Positions 54,722 to 63,465 of a stretch of DNA of 64,000 nucleotides are shown in pieces. The notes beneath the pieces are model-generated. The model made no database searches and had not been told where the DNA came from. It saw only the letters and a list, made by a program, of their open reading frames with translations. Each line of letters starts with the position of its first letter. The first letter of the stretch is position 1. The stretch is taken from the NCBI GenBank assembly GCA_947581865.1, contig CANPWA010000014.1, positions 1 through 64,000 on the forward strand, given 5' to 3'. The stretch is from an uncultured Acetatifactor sp. (GTDB taxonomy: Bacteria > Bacillota > Clostridia > Lachnospirales > Lachnospiraceae). Made by a program: the position numbers and the translations under genes.

Positions 54722-55168
54722 CTATGCCTCCACTACTTTCACCGGAAGCTTCGCCGTCACCTGAGGATGGAGCTTTACGCTCACCTCATAACTGCCAAAA
54801 TTCTTCAACGCCTCCGGCAGCTGGATTTTCTTTTTGTCTATCTCCAGGTTGTGCTGCTCTTTTACGGCTGCGGCAATTTCCTTGGTCGATACGGAACCAA
54901 ACGCCTTGCCGCCCTCTCCCGCTTTGATCTTAACGATCACCTGTTTTCCGGCAAGCTCCTCTGCCAGCGCCTTTGCGGCGTCCAGCTGCTCCTGCGCCAC
55001 TTTGGCGTCGTTCGCCCTCTTGAGTTTCAGGTCATTCATATTCTTAGGAGTAGCCTCCACGCCTATTTTCTTCGGCAGTATATAATTTCTCGCATATCCG
55101 TCGCTGGCTTCGATGATGTCACCCTTTTTTCCCAGCTTTTTTTCATCCTGTAATAAGATTATTTTCAT
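54722..55168 (-). CDS. rplI: 50S ribosomal protein L9
   Basis: 148 residues. N-terminal rRNA-binding domain (LGKKGDIIEASDGYARNYILPKKIG), long linking helix, C-terminal domain (AFGSVSTKEIAAAVKEQHN). Between gdpP and dnaB in the standard Firmicutes order. Confidence 0.97.
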   Translation of the reverse strand: MKIILLQDEKKLGKKGDIIEASDGYARNYILPKKIGVEATPKNMNDLKLKRANDAKVAQEQLDAAKALAEELAGKQVIVKIKAGEGGKAFGSVSTKEIAAAVKEQHNLEIDKKKIQLPEALKNFGSYEVSVKLHPQVTAKLPVKVVEA

Positions 55169-55186
55169 TTCTGTCGCCCTTTCCGC

Positions 55187-57238
55187 CTAAATTTCCCCTT
55201 TTTCCAACATGTCGTCTATGGTGCGTTTCAGCGCGCCGATCGCCTCCACGATACCGATCCCTTCCATCTGGCATGCCGCCACATTCAGGTGTCCGCCGCC
55301 GCCCATACGCTCCATCACAATCTGTACATTGACCTCGTCGATGGAACGGGCGCTGACGTATATCTTGCCCTGATAATCCGTGAGCACAAAACTTGCCTTG
55401 ATCCCCTTGATATTCAACAGCTCATTTGCCGCCTGAGCGCCGATGACCGTGGGGCTGGGCAAATCCTCCGCCATGCAGATGGAGATTGCAAAATACTGCC
55501 TGTAAATCTCCGCCTGACTCACGGCGTCCGCCCTCGCCTTATACTCCTGCGCATCCTCCCGGAACATCTTTCGCACTCTCGTGACATCCGCGCCGCTCCT
55601 GCGCAGAAAAGCTGCCGCCTCAAAGGTACGCACACCCGTTTTGGTCACAAAATTGTTGGTGTCCACCACAATACCGGCATACATACAGTCTGCCTCCTCC
55701 GGGCGGATCTTAATATTATCGTAAGTATACTGCAAAATCTCGGATACCATCTCACACGCGGAAGACGCATAGGGCTCCACATAGGAGAGCGTCGCATTCT
55801 CGATCGTCTCCGTACCCTGTCTGTGGTGATCCAGCACCACAATGGATTTACAGCACCGCAGAAGTTCCGGACATTCCGTGATAGAGGGCTTGTTCACATC
55901 CACCACCACCAGGACGGAATTGCTCCCCGCCAGCTCGATCGCCTCCTGACCGGTGATGATCATGTCCTCATCATATTCCGGATTGTTCTTGTATAATTCC
56001 ACGAGAGGCTGAATCGCGGTGGTTGTCTCATCCAGCACGATATGGCTCTTCCTGCCAAGTGTAGCGGCAATCCGGTATATTCCCACCGCCGAACCAAAGC
56101 TGTCCACATCGGGCATCCGGTGCCCCATGACCAGCACCCTGTCCTTACCCGTGATGATCTCTCGTAGAGCATGCGCTTTCACACGGGCTTTCACGCGGGT
56201 GTTCTTCTCCACCTGCTGGCTCTTTCCGCCATAATAAGTAATGCTCTCCGGCGTCTTGATCACTGCCTGATCGCCGCCGCGCCCCAAAGCCAGATCAATA
56301 GCATTTCTTGCAAATTCATAATTCTGCGCATAGGTGAGACCGTCCAGCCCCACGCCGATACTCATCGTCACAGCCATTTCGTTTCCGATATTGACTGTTT
56401 TAACCTCTTCCAGAAGATCAAACCGGCTTTCCTGAAGCTGGGACACCGCTTTCTTCCGCATGATGACCAGGTATTTGTCCTTCTCCATCTTCTTGCTGAT
56501 CCCATCCAGCGCAGAGATATATTTGTTGACTTTTCTGTCGATCAGCGCGATCAACAGCGAGCGCCTCACTTCCTCCACGCTCTCTAAGGCTTCCTCATAA
56601 TTGTCCAGATAGATCATCCCCACAGCGAGACTCTGATCATCCACCTCCTGCAGCGCGATGTGCAGTGCAGTCTCGTCAAAGAGAAACATGGCGATGAGAT
56701 AGCCCTCGTAGCCCTGCGCATCGATCATGTCGCTGTGCGCCGCCATCTCTTTTAAAGAAATCTTTTTGAATTTTACCACATACTCGCCGCCGTCATGCTC
56801 CAGCTCATACTGTGCCTCGTCCAGCCCCGAGTCGTCCGGCAGCCTGTCCCTTGTGAGGGTAGGAAAAAGCCCGGTGATGGACTTATTATAGCCTTTGGGC
56901 TGATGAACCACATTCTCAAACGCTATGTTGGACCAGATCACCTTGCCGGCGTCATCCAAAAGCGCATAGGGCACTTCCATATCCCTTAACAGCTTGCGCT
57001 GTATCTGCCCATACTCCGTCGCAAAGCTGATGAGTTCGTTCATGATGAGCGGCTTATTATAGAAATATAAGATTAAAACCACCGTAAAATAAAACAGTGC
57101 AAAAATTCCGAGCAGCAGACCTGCCCGGACATCTATCATACAGACTGCAACATCCACGGCACACAACAGGAATCCAAGATAGAGTGTGAATTCCATGTAG
57201 GTTTTCATTCTGCCTTTCAGGCGGATACGCTTCTTCAT
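55187..57238 (-). CDS. gdpP: Cyclic-di-AMP phosphodiesterase GdpP
   Basis: 683 residues from the ATG at 57238 (GGAGGGTTATAC upstream). Two N-terminal membrane helices, a PAS-like domain (about 70-150), a degenerate GGDEF domain, then the DHH catalytic domain: GHRMPDVDSFGSAVG, the DHH motif in VVLDHHRQG and the DHHA1 motif GGGGHLNVAACQ. Degrades the signal c-di-AMP to pApA, so it affects wall stress and potassium balance. First gene of gdpP-rplI-dnaB. Confidence 0.95.
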   Translation of the reverse strand: MKKRIRLKGRMKTYMEFTLYLGFLLCAVDVAVCMIDVRAGLLLGIFALFYFTVVLILYFYNKPLIMNELISFATEYGQIQRKLLRDMEVPYALLDDAGKVIWSNIAFENVVHQPKGYNKSITGLFPTLTRDRLPDDSGLDEAQYELEHDGGEYVVKFKKISLKEMAAHSDMIDAQGYEGYLIAMFLFDETALHIALQEVDDQSLAVGMIYLDNYEEALESVEEVRRSLLIALIDRKVNKYISALDGISKKMEKDKYLVIMRKKAVSQLQESRFDLLEEVKTVNIGNEMAVTMSIGVGLDGLTYAQNYEFARNAIDLALGRGGDQAVIKTPESITYYGGKSQQVEKNTRVKARVKAHALREIITGKDRVLVMGHRMPDVDSFGSAVGIYRIAATLGRKSHIVLDETTTAIQPLVELYKNNPEYDEDMIITGQEAIELAGSNSVLVVVDVNKPSITECPELLRCCKSIVVLDHHRQGTETIENATLSYVEPYASSACEMVSEILQYTYDNIKIRPEEADCMYAGIVVDTNNFVTKTGVRTFEAAAFLRRSGADVTRVRKMFREDAQEYKARADAVSQAEIYRQYFAISICMAEDLPSPTVIGAQAANELLNIKGIKASFVLTDYQGKIYVSARSIDEVNVQIVMERMGGGGHLNVAACQMEGIGIVEAIGALKRTIDDMLEKGEI

Positions 57239-57374
57239 GTATAACCCTCCAAGGGCAGGCGGCTGCGCAGATTTCCACAGCATGATCCTGCCCTTACCCT
57301 ACATTATAACAGATGTTTGACCGGGATGCTACCATTTAATTTGTCATTCTATAAAATGTTGTGTCGCGTTTTGT

Positions 57375-60300
57375 CTATAAATAATACTCGGACCACTCTC
57401 CTTCTCCTTCGGTGGGAGTCACCGTCTTAATGGATCTGCCATCTTTTGTCAACGCCCACTCTGAGAGAGTATTGGGCTTAATATTTTCGGTTCTGAACTG
57501 AGATGCCTCGCCGTACTGGGCAGTAACCATGACGGTTCCCTCACTGATGGAAGTCAGCACATCGGATTTATTGACCCAGTTGACAGTAAAATACCCTCTG
57601 TCGCCGCTTTCCACTTCCCCGTTTACGGTGATGCGTTTCCCGCTCATCAGGCGAAATTCCGCATGCCCTTTCTCTCCCGTATCCTTGTGCAGGATAAGAT
57701 TTTTTGCCGTGACGGTACTGCTTCCCCGGATCACCGCATTTTTGTAAACTGTCAATTCCGAAGCCCCGCTCAACGCTCCCCTCATCACCACATTGCCGGA
57801 CAGGGTGACGAAAGTTCCCGCGGGCGCACTGACCGTGTATACTTCCGTATCGCTAAGCCACAGGGATGCACCGTTTTTCAAAACCACACCCGTGCCGGAC
57901 GCATTCCCGTTGTCCAGTCTGACATTATGCACCTCCATGCTGCCCCCATTGAGAGTGACCGAACCCGAAAGTTTCAGATTCTTACGCCCGCCGTCCAGAC
58001 CACAGAGCGCCACATGTTTTCCCTGCGCCGGTGAGAGAAAGGCTCCCGCGGAAGGCACATCCCGATCCAGCCGCAGCACAAAGTCCGTCTGCTCTGAGGA
58101 GTTTACATGATCGATGGCATCATTGATGCGCACAAATCTCAAACAACCCTCTTCGTCCGCACTCTGACAGCTTTCATAGTCCAATGTACCCTCAAAGACC
58201 GTGATCATCGCCGTCCCCAGCTTCACAGAGCCGCCGTCCCGATAGAACATATACTCTGCCGTGGGATGCGCCAGCTCCAGAAGACTGACGTCTAATTTTG
58301 CAGCGCTTCCGATCACCTTCATCCCCTCGGAATACTCTGTCACATCCCTGCCCGATTTTTGGGGATTTAAAATCAATTTTTCACCGGTACCCAGGATATT
58401 TCCTTTGATCTGAAAGCTCTTTGCCAAATCATAGATCAGACGGCTGTCCCCGCCGGGATAGATATTCGTCACCGTGATCTTTCCGCCGACTTTCAAAGAA
58501 TCTTCCAGCCACATATTTTCCACCTTTAACTCCCCTGCCATCTCCATATCCCGGGAGGCATCCGCAGGAAGAACCAGACCCGAACCCGAACCTCCGGTCA
58601 CCGAATAAAGCCCTTTCAACATGGCTTCAGGCGAGAGTGTCAGTTTATACTTCGACACATTGACGGTGAGTGCAGTTTGTGTATCATCACTTTGACTCTT
58701 AACCCTGGATACGGTATTTTTGAAATCCACATTGCCGGTCAGTGTAATATTTCCGGTCAAACGGATTGCCTCTCCGCTAAAAATAAGCTGACTATATGTG
58801 CCTGCTCCGGGAAGCGGCAGCGCCCCCTTCACAAAAATCTCCTTTTCCACATTCAGCCGATAGACACCCCTGGGCTCTTTTCTTCTGCCGATCTCGGTCT
58901 TAACATCCGCCAGGGACGCATATTCCCCCAGACAGACTTCCTTATCTCCCGTGACATGATACAACACAACCGGAGTCTCAACATTTCCCTGTACTTTAAT
59001 GGCATTCCCCTTGCGATACAGCTTTAACTCACCGTCCCGGGCATCCAGCAGCCTAAACTGGGTCGCATAACTGGCTCCGGATACCGTAAACAGATTCGTC
59101 CCCGGGCTTAATGTGACACGGTTGTCAGATGTATCTCTCATTTTCACAGAGAGAGTTCCCTCGTCCAAAATGTTCGTATTCTTGATCGCCGCACCCTTCT
59201 TGTGTGTCAGCACAAGTTCTCCGCCGTCATATGCCTCTAAAAGATTCTTAACCGTAAATTTTCCGCCGCACTGCAAAAGAGTGTCTCTGCCCATGGACAA
59301 ATCCCTGACCGTCAGATTGCCCGTGGTTACAAGCACCGCATTCTCCTGCATGCCAAGCCGCCAGGATGCACCGGACAATATAGCGACCTGCATGTGCATT
59401 GACTCTCCCATTTCCAGGTCGGCCGTCATCGTCAGATTGCCCGTCGCCTGCAGGGACACAGACTCCTGCCCCGTTCCATTTTCCACCGTAAGCCCTGCAT
59501 ATTTTCCCTTCGCAGGCATGGTCATGGCACCATTGATCACAAAATCATCCAAAAGCACTATCCGGTACGCTCCGTCCTTGTTCTTTAAAGCATTGATGTG
59601 TGCAATCAGATCCTCCCACTGCACATACACTCCCAGAAATTCGTCTCCTTTGAAGAGCTGCAGGACCTCTGCTCCCACATAAATCACATTTCCCCTGCGA
59701 TAACAGCTCTGTCCCTCACCATGCACGACAAACTGTTGGGCGCTTTCCTTCGCGGCAGTCAAAAGCCTGCTTCCCGCGGTAAAATAACGCTCCACATATC
59801 CCTGATCCGACTCCTCATATTGACACAGATTCAGAACACCCGTTGTCACCCTGCCGTTTATCTTCACGGCGGGCATTTTGCCCGACACGGGATACATCAG
59901 CGAACCGTTTCCCCCGGCGGCAACATTTGTGACGGTAAAACTCCTGCCGGACGTCAGATAAACGACTCCGTTCTCTATGTCCAAATAAGTGATCGCCGAA
60001 ACATTGCCTTCCAGCTTCACACTGCCGTTGACAGTCACGCTCTTAAAAGTCTGCAGAACGCCCTGGATCTCTACTTCTCCGTCCAGATACAGTGCTCCCC
60101 CCGACGTGCCCTTGACGGCTCCCAGATTTGTCACATTTTGCAGGCTGAGCGTCTTACCCTTCGTGGAAAATCCCACCGGGCTGCCGCTGTCCAAAACCTC
60201 TACCCTTGCAGAGACAATCTCTAGCTTCGTTGCCAGATTCACGGTTTTCCCCGCGAACTGCAGCACAGCATCCTCCCGGGAAGGGATCAATGTAATCTTT

Positions 60301-60905
60301 GCCGCCTTCGAGGGCATCGTTTTCCCTATCACACCGCCTTCGGCTACGGTGATCTGATACTCCTTCTCCTTGTCTCCAAAGTTTTTAAACGCATCCAAAA
60401 GCTCATTCCAGTCCGCATAACCGCCAACATCCTGCCCCGACCCGTCCGTCACCCAAAAGACAGATTCCGCCGCAGACATCAGTGCAATATCGGAAGCACT
60501 CACATCGGAACTGCTCACATCGGAAGCGCTTACATCCAGACTGCCCACATCGGAAGCGCTTACATCCGAACTGCTTACATCAGAAGCACTCGCATCCGAA
60601 CTGCTTACATCAGAAGCACTCGCATCCGAACTGCTTACATCGGAAGCACTCGCATCCGAACTGCTTACATCGGAAGCACTCGCATCCGAACTGCTTACAT
60701 CGGAAGCACTCGCATCCGAACTGCTTACATCGGAAGCACTCACATCCGGTGTCCTTATCCCTGACCCATTCAGATTGTTATTTATCGTATTTTGATCGAA
60801 TTCGACAACAGAACCCTCCGCGGAACTTACAAACCCCGTGGAAAAAATGAGCGACACGCATAATACGGAAGCCAATAATCGCTTTTTTAATCTGTTCTGC
60901 ATCAT
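57375..60905 (-). CDS. Large secreted repeat protein with Ser/Asp linker
   Basis: About 1176 residues from the ATG at 60905 (AAAGGAGGATGAG; a second ATG three bases on is equally possible). Signal peptide about 1-28 (LLASVLCVSLIFSTGFVSSA). Residues about 50-145 are a Ser/Asp/Ala/Val array of ten-residue units (SSDASASDVS). The rest is beta-helix-like, with at least four related modules that each begin with a W/L-rich helix (for example YADWNELLDAFKNFG, YVQWEDLIAHINALKN, YASLADVKTEIG, FVRINDAIDHVNS). No sorting motif or binding repeat at the C-terminus. Probably a surface or released adhesin; function unknown. Confidence 0.8.
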   Translation of the reverse strand: MMQNRLKKRLLASVLCVSLIFSTGFVSSAEGSVVEFDQNTINNNLNGSGIRTPDVSASDVSSSDASASDVSSSDASASDVSSSDASASDVSSSDASASDVSSSDASASDVSSSDVSASDVGSLDVSASDVSSSDVSASDIALMSAAESVFWVTDGSGQDVGGYADWNELLDAFKNFGDKEKEYQITVAEGGVIGKTMPSKAAKITLIPSREDAVLQFAGKTVNLATKLEIVSARVEVLDSGSPVGFSTKGKTLSLQNVTNLGAVKGTSGGALYLDGEVEIQGVLQTFKSVTVNGSVKLEGNVSAITYLDIENGVVYLTSGRSFTVTNVAAGGNGSLMYPVSGKMPAVKINGRVTTGVLNLCQYEESDQGYVERYFTAGSRLLTAAKESAQQFVVHGEGQSCYRRGNVIYVGAEVLQLFKGDEFLGVYVQWEDLIAHINALKNKDGAYRIVLLDDFVINGAMTMPAKGKYAGLTVENGTGQESVSLQATGNLTMTADLEMGESMHMQVAILSGASWRLGMQENAVLVTTGNLTVRDLSMGRDTLLQCGGKFTVKNLLEAYDGGELVLTHKKGAAIKNTNILDEGTLSVKMRDTSDNRVTLSPGTNLFTVSGASYATQFRLLDARDGELKLYRKGNAIKVQGNVETPVVLYHVTGDKEVCLGEYASLADVKTEIGRRKEPRGVYRLNVEKEIFVKGALPLPGAGTYSQLIFSGEAIRLTGNITLTGNVDFKNTVSRVKSQSDDTQTALTVNVSKYKLTLSPEAMLKGLYSVTGGSGSGLVLPADASRDMEMAGELKVENMWLEDSLKVGGKITVTNIYPGGDSRLIYDLAKSFQIKGNILGTGEKLILNPQKSGRDVTEYSEGMKVIGSAAKLDVSLLELAHPTAEYMFYRDGGSVKLGTAMITVFEGTLDYESCQSADEEGCLRFVRINDAIDHVNSSEQTDFVLRLDRDVPSAGAFLSPAQGKHVALCGLDGGRKNLKLSGSVTLNGGSMEVHNVRLDNGNASGTGVVLKNGASLWLSDTEVYTVSAPAGTFVTLSGNVVMRGALSGASELTVYKNAVIRGSSTVTAKNLILHKDTGEKGHAEFRLMSGKRITVNGEVESGDRGYFTVNWVNKSDVLTSISEGTVMVTAQYGEASQFRTENIKPNTLSEWALTKDGRSIKTVTPTEGEGEWSEYYL
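60481..60750 (-). repeat. Nine 30-bp in-frame repeats (SSDASASDVS)
   Basis: Nine contiguous 30-bp units. Units at 60631, 60661 and 60691 are identical and those at 60571 and 60601 differ by one base, so the array expanded recently. It codes Ser/Asp/Ala/Val repeats in the large secreted protein. Confidence 0.95.
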
Positions 60906-61021
60906 CTCATCCTCCTTTAAAACATTGATGCCCCACAGAAAGATTTTATAATTTTTTGAGAAAAAAAGCAATGTTTCCGGCAAAAAACCATACATTGGCA
61001 GCCCGGGAACCTTCCGGCATA

Positions 61022-61058
61022 TAAAAAGACCAACGAACCGTATCTGGTCCGTTGGTCT
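61022..61058 (-). terminator. Terminator of rpsF-ssb-rpsR
   Basis: On the minus strand AGACCAACG and CGTTGGTCT flank an inner GGACC/GGTTC region, followed by TTTTTAT. Lies 24 bp past the rpsR stop. Confidence 0.9.
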
Positions 61059-61081
61059 GTCCTTGCTCTTACCTGTCGGTT

Positions 61082-61345
61082 TTAGTCCTGTACATAAGGC
61101 ATCAATGCAACGTGACGCGCTCTCTTGATCGCAACGGTCAGCGCTCTCTGATGCTTTGCACAGTTGCCGGTGATACGGCGGGGAAGAATCTTTCCTCTCT
61201 CGGAAATGTATTTCTTCAGTTTTGTGGTATCCTTGTAGTCGATCACATTATCTTTGCCGCAGAATACACAAACTTTCTTTCTTCTGCGGATTCCGCCTTT
61301 TCTTCTCACAGGAGAATCGGATTTCTCTGCTTTATTGTAAGCCAT
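61082..61345 (-). CDS. rpsR: 30S ribosomal protein S18
   Basis: 87 residues from the ATG at 61345 (AAAAGGAGGCAATGAC upstream). The core [20 protein letters not shown] and [20 protein letters not shown] are conserved. The CxxC-type Cys pattern is reduced but fits S18. Last gene of rpsF-ssb-rpsR. Confidence 0.97.
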   Translation of the reverse strand: MAYNKAEKSDSPVRRKGGIRRRKKVCVFCGKDNVIDYKDTTKLKKYISERGKILPRRITGNCAKHQRALTVAIKRARHVALMPYVQD

Positions 61346-61372
61346 GTCATTGCCTCCTTTTAAAATCAAAAC

Positions 61373-61840
61373 CTAGTTAAACGGTAATTCCTCATCGATG
61401 CCGTCGGGAATGTTCATGAAACCGTCTGCCGCGCCGGATGCCGCCGGTGCATTTCCGCCGGAAAAGCTGTTGCCTGCTCCATAACCGCCCTGGTATCCGC
61501 CCTCGTTCTGGGCTGCCGCGTTCTTGCTCTCCGCAAACTCGATCTCGTCCACCATCACCCGGACACTGTATACCATCTGCCCGTCCTTGTTGGTGTAATT
61601 GTCGTTCTGGATGCGCCCGCTCAGCACGATCTTGGTTCCCTTGTGCAGATAGCGCTCAATAAATTCTGCCTGTCTGCCAAATGCAGTACAGTTAAAGAAA
61701 TCTGCATCCGGCTCCCCCTCGCGCTTAAACCTTCTGTCTACGGCGATGGAAAATCTCGCTACCGCGGTCTGGTTTGCTCCCTGGGAATATCTCACTTCAG
61801 GGTCTCTGGTCAAACGTCCCATAAGAATTACTTTATTCAT
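61373..61840 (-). CDS. ssb: Single-stranded DNA-binding protein
   Basis: 155 residues. N-terminal OB fold (MNKVILMGRLTRDPEVRYSQ, DFFNCTAFGRQAEFIERYL), a Gly/Asn-rich linker and the acidic tail IDEELPFN that docks repair and replication enzymes. Between rpsF and rpsR as usual. Confidence 0.97.
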   Translation of the reverse strand: MNKVILMGRLTRDPEVRYSQGANQTAVARFSIAVDRRFKREGEPDADFFNCTAFGRQAEFIERYLHKGTKIVLSGRIQNDNYTNKDGQMVYSVRVMVDEIEFAESKNAAAQNEGGYQGGYGAGNSFSGGNAPAASGAADGFMNIPDGIDEELPFN

Positions 61841-61858
61841 ACTTGTCTCTCGCTTTCT

Positions 61859-62149
61859 TTATGCCTCGTCCTGTCTGACGCATAAGAATCGGATAACATT
61901 GTCCATGATGCGGACACGGCTCTCGATCTCAGCGGGAGCGGTTGCCTCTGCCTCAAATCGGATGAAATAATAGAAAGCCTCTTTCATCTTCTGGATTTCG
62001 TAGGCAAGTCTCTTCTTGCCGGTCTCTTCCACCTCTGTGATGGTGCCGCCGAATCTCTCCACGAGCGCCTTGCACTTGTCCACAACAGCGGTTCTCTCGT
62101 CGTCTTCGATCTTAGCGCTGACCACAACGGCTAATTCATACTTGTTCAT
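61859..62149 (-). CDS. rpsF: 30S ribosomal protein S6
   Basis: 96 residues from the ATG at 62149 (AAAAGGAGGTAACAAGC upstream). MNKYELAVVVSAKIEDDERT and FYYFIRFEAEATAPAEIESR are typical. First gene of the rpsF-ssb-rpsR operon. Confidence 0.96.
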   Translation of the reverse strand: MNKYELAVVVSAKIEDDERTAVVDKCKALVERFGGTITEVEETGKKRLAYEIQKMKEAFYYFIRFEAEATAPAEIESRVRIMDNVIRFLCVRQDEA

Positions 62150-62203
62150 GCTTGTTACCTCCTTTTGGTCTCTGGCCCACCTCAAAGTGTGAGCAAGGAA
62201 ATT

Positions 62204-62212
62204 AGTATATCA
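62204..62212 (-). promoter_or_regulatory. Extended -10 promoter of rpsF
   Basis: On the minus strand TGATATACT followed by AAT, the same extended -10 as at 44657. No good -35. Transcript would start near 62197, giving a leader of about 48 bases. I could not find the known S6:S18 leader motif in it. Confidence 0.5.
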
Positions 62213-62256
62213 CGAAGGTTTATGTTAACATGAAAAACCAGCAAATGCAAGCATTT

Positions 62257-62430
62257 TCACAAAATTTGCTTAATATTTTTCTCCAAAAGCCTGCGCGCGA
62301 TCATGATCTGACGGTCACAGCCTTTGCACTTTAACCGAAAGTCTGCCCCTACCCGGAGGACTTCCCACTCACTGCTCCCACAGGGATGTGGTTTTTTTAA
62401 TTTTAATACATCTCCCACATGAATATCCAT
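62257..62430 (-). CDS. DUF951-family protein
   Basis: 57 residues from the ATG at 62430 (GGGAGGTCTGAC upstream). The pattern MDIHVGDVLKLKKPHPCGSS, then WEVLRVGADFRLKCKGCDRQ and IMIARR, is the DUF951 family of Firmicutes. Three Cys (HPCG, CKGC) could bind zinc. Often near rpsF, as here. Function unknown. Confidence 0.9.
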   Translation of the reverse strand: MDIHVGDVLKLKKPHPCGSSEWEVLRVGADFRLKCKGCDRQIMIARRLLEKNIKQIL

Positions 62431-62461
62431 GTCAGACCTCCCGTCCGTCATATTTCATATT

Positions 62462-63322
62462 TTAACCGATCTTCATATTCCCCACCGCCAGATCCTTGAT
62501 CACTCCGAAAAACTCCCTCAGCAGATTGTTGGGCAGCATGGCCGGATAGGAGCCGGCAGCCAGCCCTTCCACCTGGGCATATCCCTTTTTCTGCGCGATC
62601 TTTAGCGCTCTGTAGACATGAAAATTATTCGTCACGATCACTATCCTGTCCGCTTCCCGGTCCAGGAACCGGGTGCTGAACTCCAGATTTTCGCTGGTGT
62701 CCGTGGATCTGTCTTCCAAAATGATCCTTTCGGCTTCTATTCCCGCCGCTTCCAGATATCCTGCCATCCCCTCCGCCTCAGAAACAGGCTCATTGCTCCC
62801 CTGCCCTCCGGACACTATGACGGTCGTGTCAGGATTTTCCTTAAGATAAACGATCGCGGCATCCAGCCGTTTCTGCAGCACATAACTGGGATAACCGTTT
62901 TTCCATTGGGCTCCCAGAATGATCATACTGTCCGCACCGGGCTCTGCCTTCGCATGAAACTGGCTGAAGATCAGAAGCTCCACCGCGATAAAAATCAGCA
63001 CGCCTGCCGTAAACGCTGCCGCAAAAGCGGTTCTGAGGACACGGGGGATCTTCTCCCGCAGACCGGGGTTCCACAGCAGCCATGACAGCGCCGCAAATCC
63101 GGCTCCCAGCACACCCCATACCAGGAAAAATTTTGTACCGTAGCCCATGAAAAAGAGAATACACAGACAATACGCCATACACCCCAGAGCAAGCAGCAGG
63201 GCAAGCACAGCCGGCACCTTTCCCCCGCGCTTCGGACGCCCCCTGTGGGTCAGCCGGATCACCTTTTCGCTTTTTTCAACAGGTATTAAATTTTCTTTTG
63301 TTCCCTGCCTCTTTTTCTTCAT
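62462..63322 (-). CDS. YdcF/SanA-family membrane protein (DUF218)
   Basis: 286 residues. Two or three N-terminal membrane helices (VPAVLALLLALGCMAYCLCI, FLVWGVLGAGFAALSWLLW, VLRTAFAAAFTAGVLIFIAV), then the DUF218 domain outside the cell: SMIILGAQWKNGYPSYVLQ, VIVSGGQGSNEPVSEAEGM, ILEDRSTDTSENLEFS, IVIVTNNFHVYRAL. The family affects wall and membrane permeability; ElyC is linked to carrier-lipid metabolism. The exact reaction is unknown. Start has only a weak ribosome site. Confidence 0.85.
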   Translation of the reverse strand: MKKKRQGTKENLIPVEKSEKVIRLTHRGRPKRGGKVPAVLALLLALGCMAYCLCILFFMGYGTKFFLVWGVLGAGFAALSWLLWNPGLREKIPRVLRTAFAAAFTAGVLIFIAVELLIFSQFHAKAEPGADSMIILGAQWKNGYPSYVLQKRLDAAIVYLKENPDTTVIVSGGQGSNEPVSEAEGMAGYLEAAGIEAERIILEDRSTDTSENLEFSTRFLDREADRIVIVTNNFHVYRALKIAQKKGYAQVEGLAAGSYPAMLPNNLLREFFGVIKDLAVGNMKIG

Positions 63323-63465
63323 AAAATAAATATATCACACAAGGATAAAACTTCACAATAGAGCCTTTCTTAAGATTTTATTATATGTTATAATAAATTG
63401 ATAAAATATATCATATGAAGTGGGATCCGTTGCCAAAAACAACACACTTCAGACAGGAGGACAGA

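Noticed and set aside
60481..60750. Repeat array that could be taken for CRISPR
   Set aside because: Units are contiguous without spacers, 30 bp long, in frame and coding inside a secreted protein; no cas genes are near.
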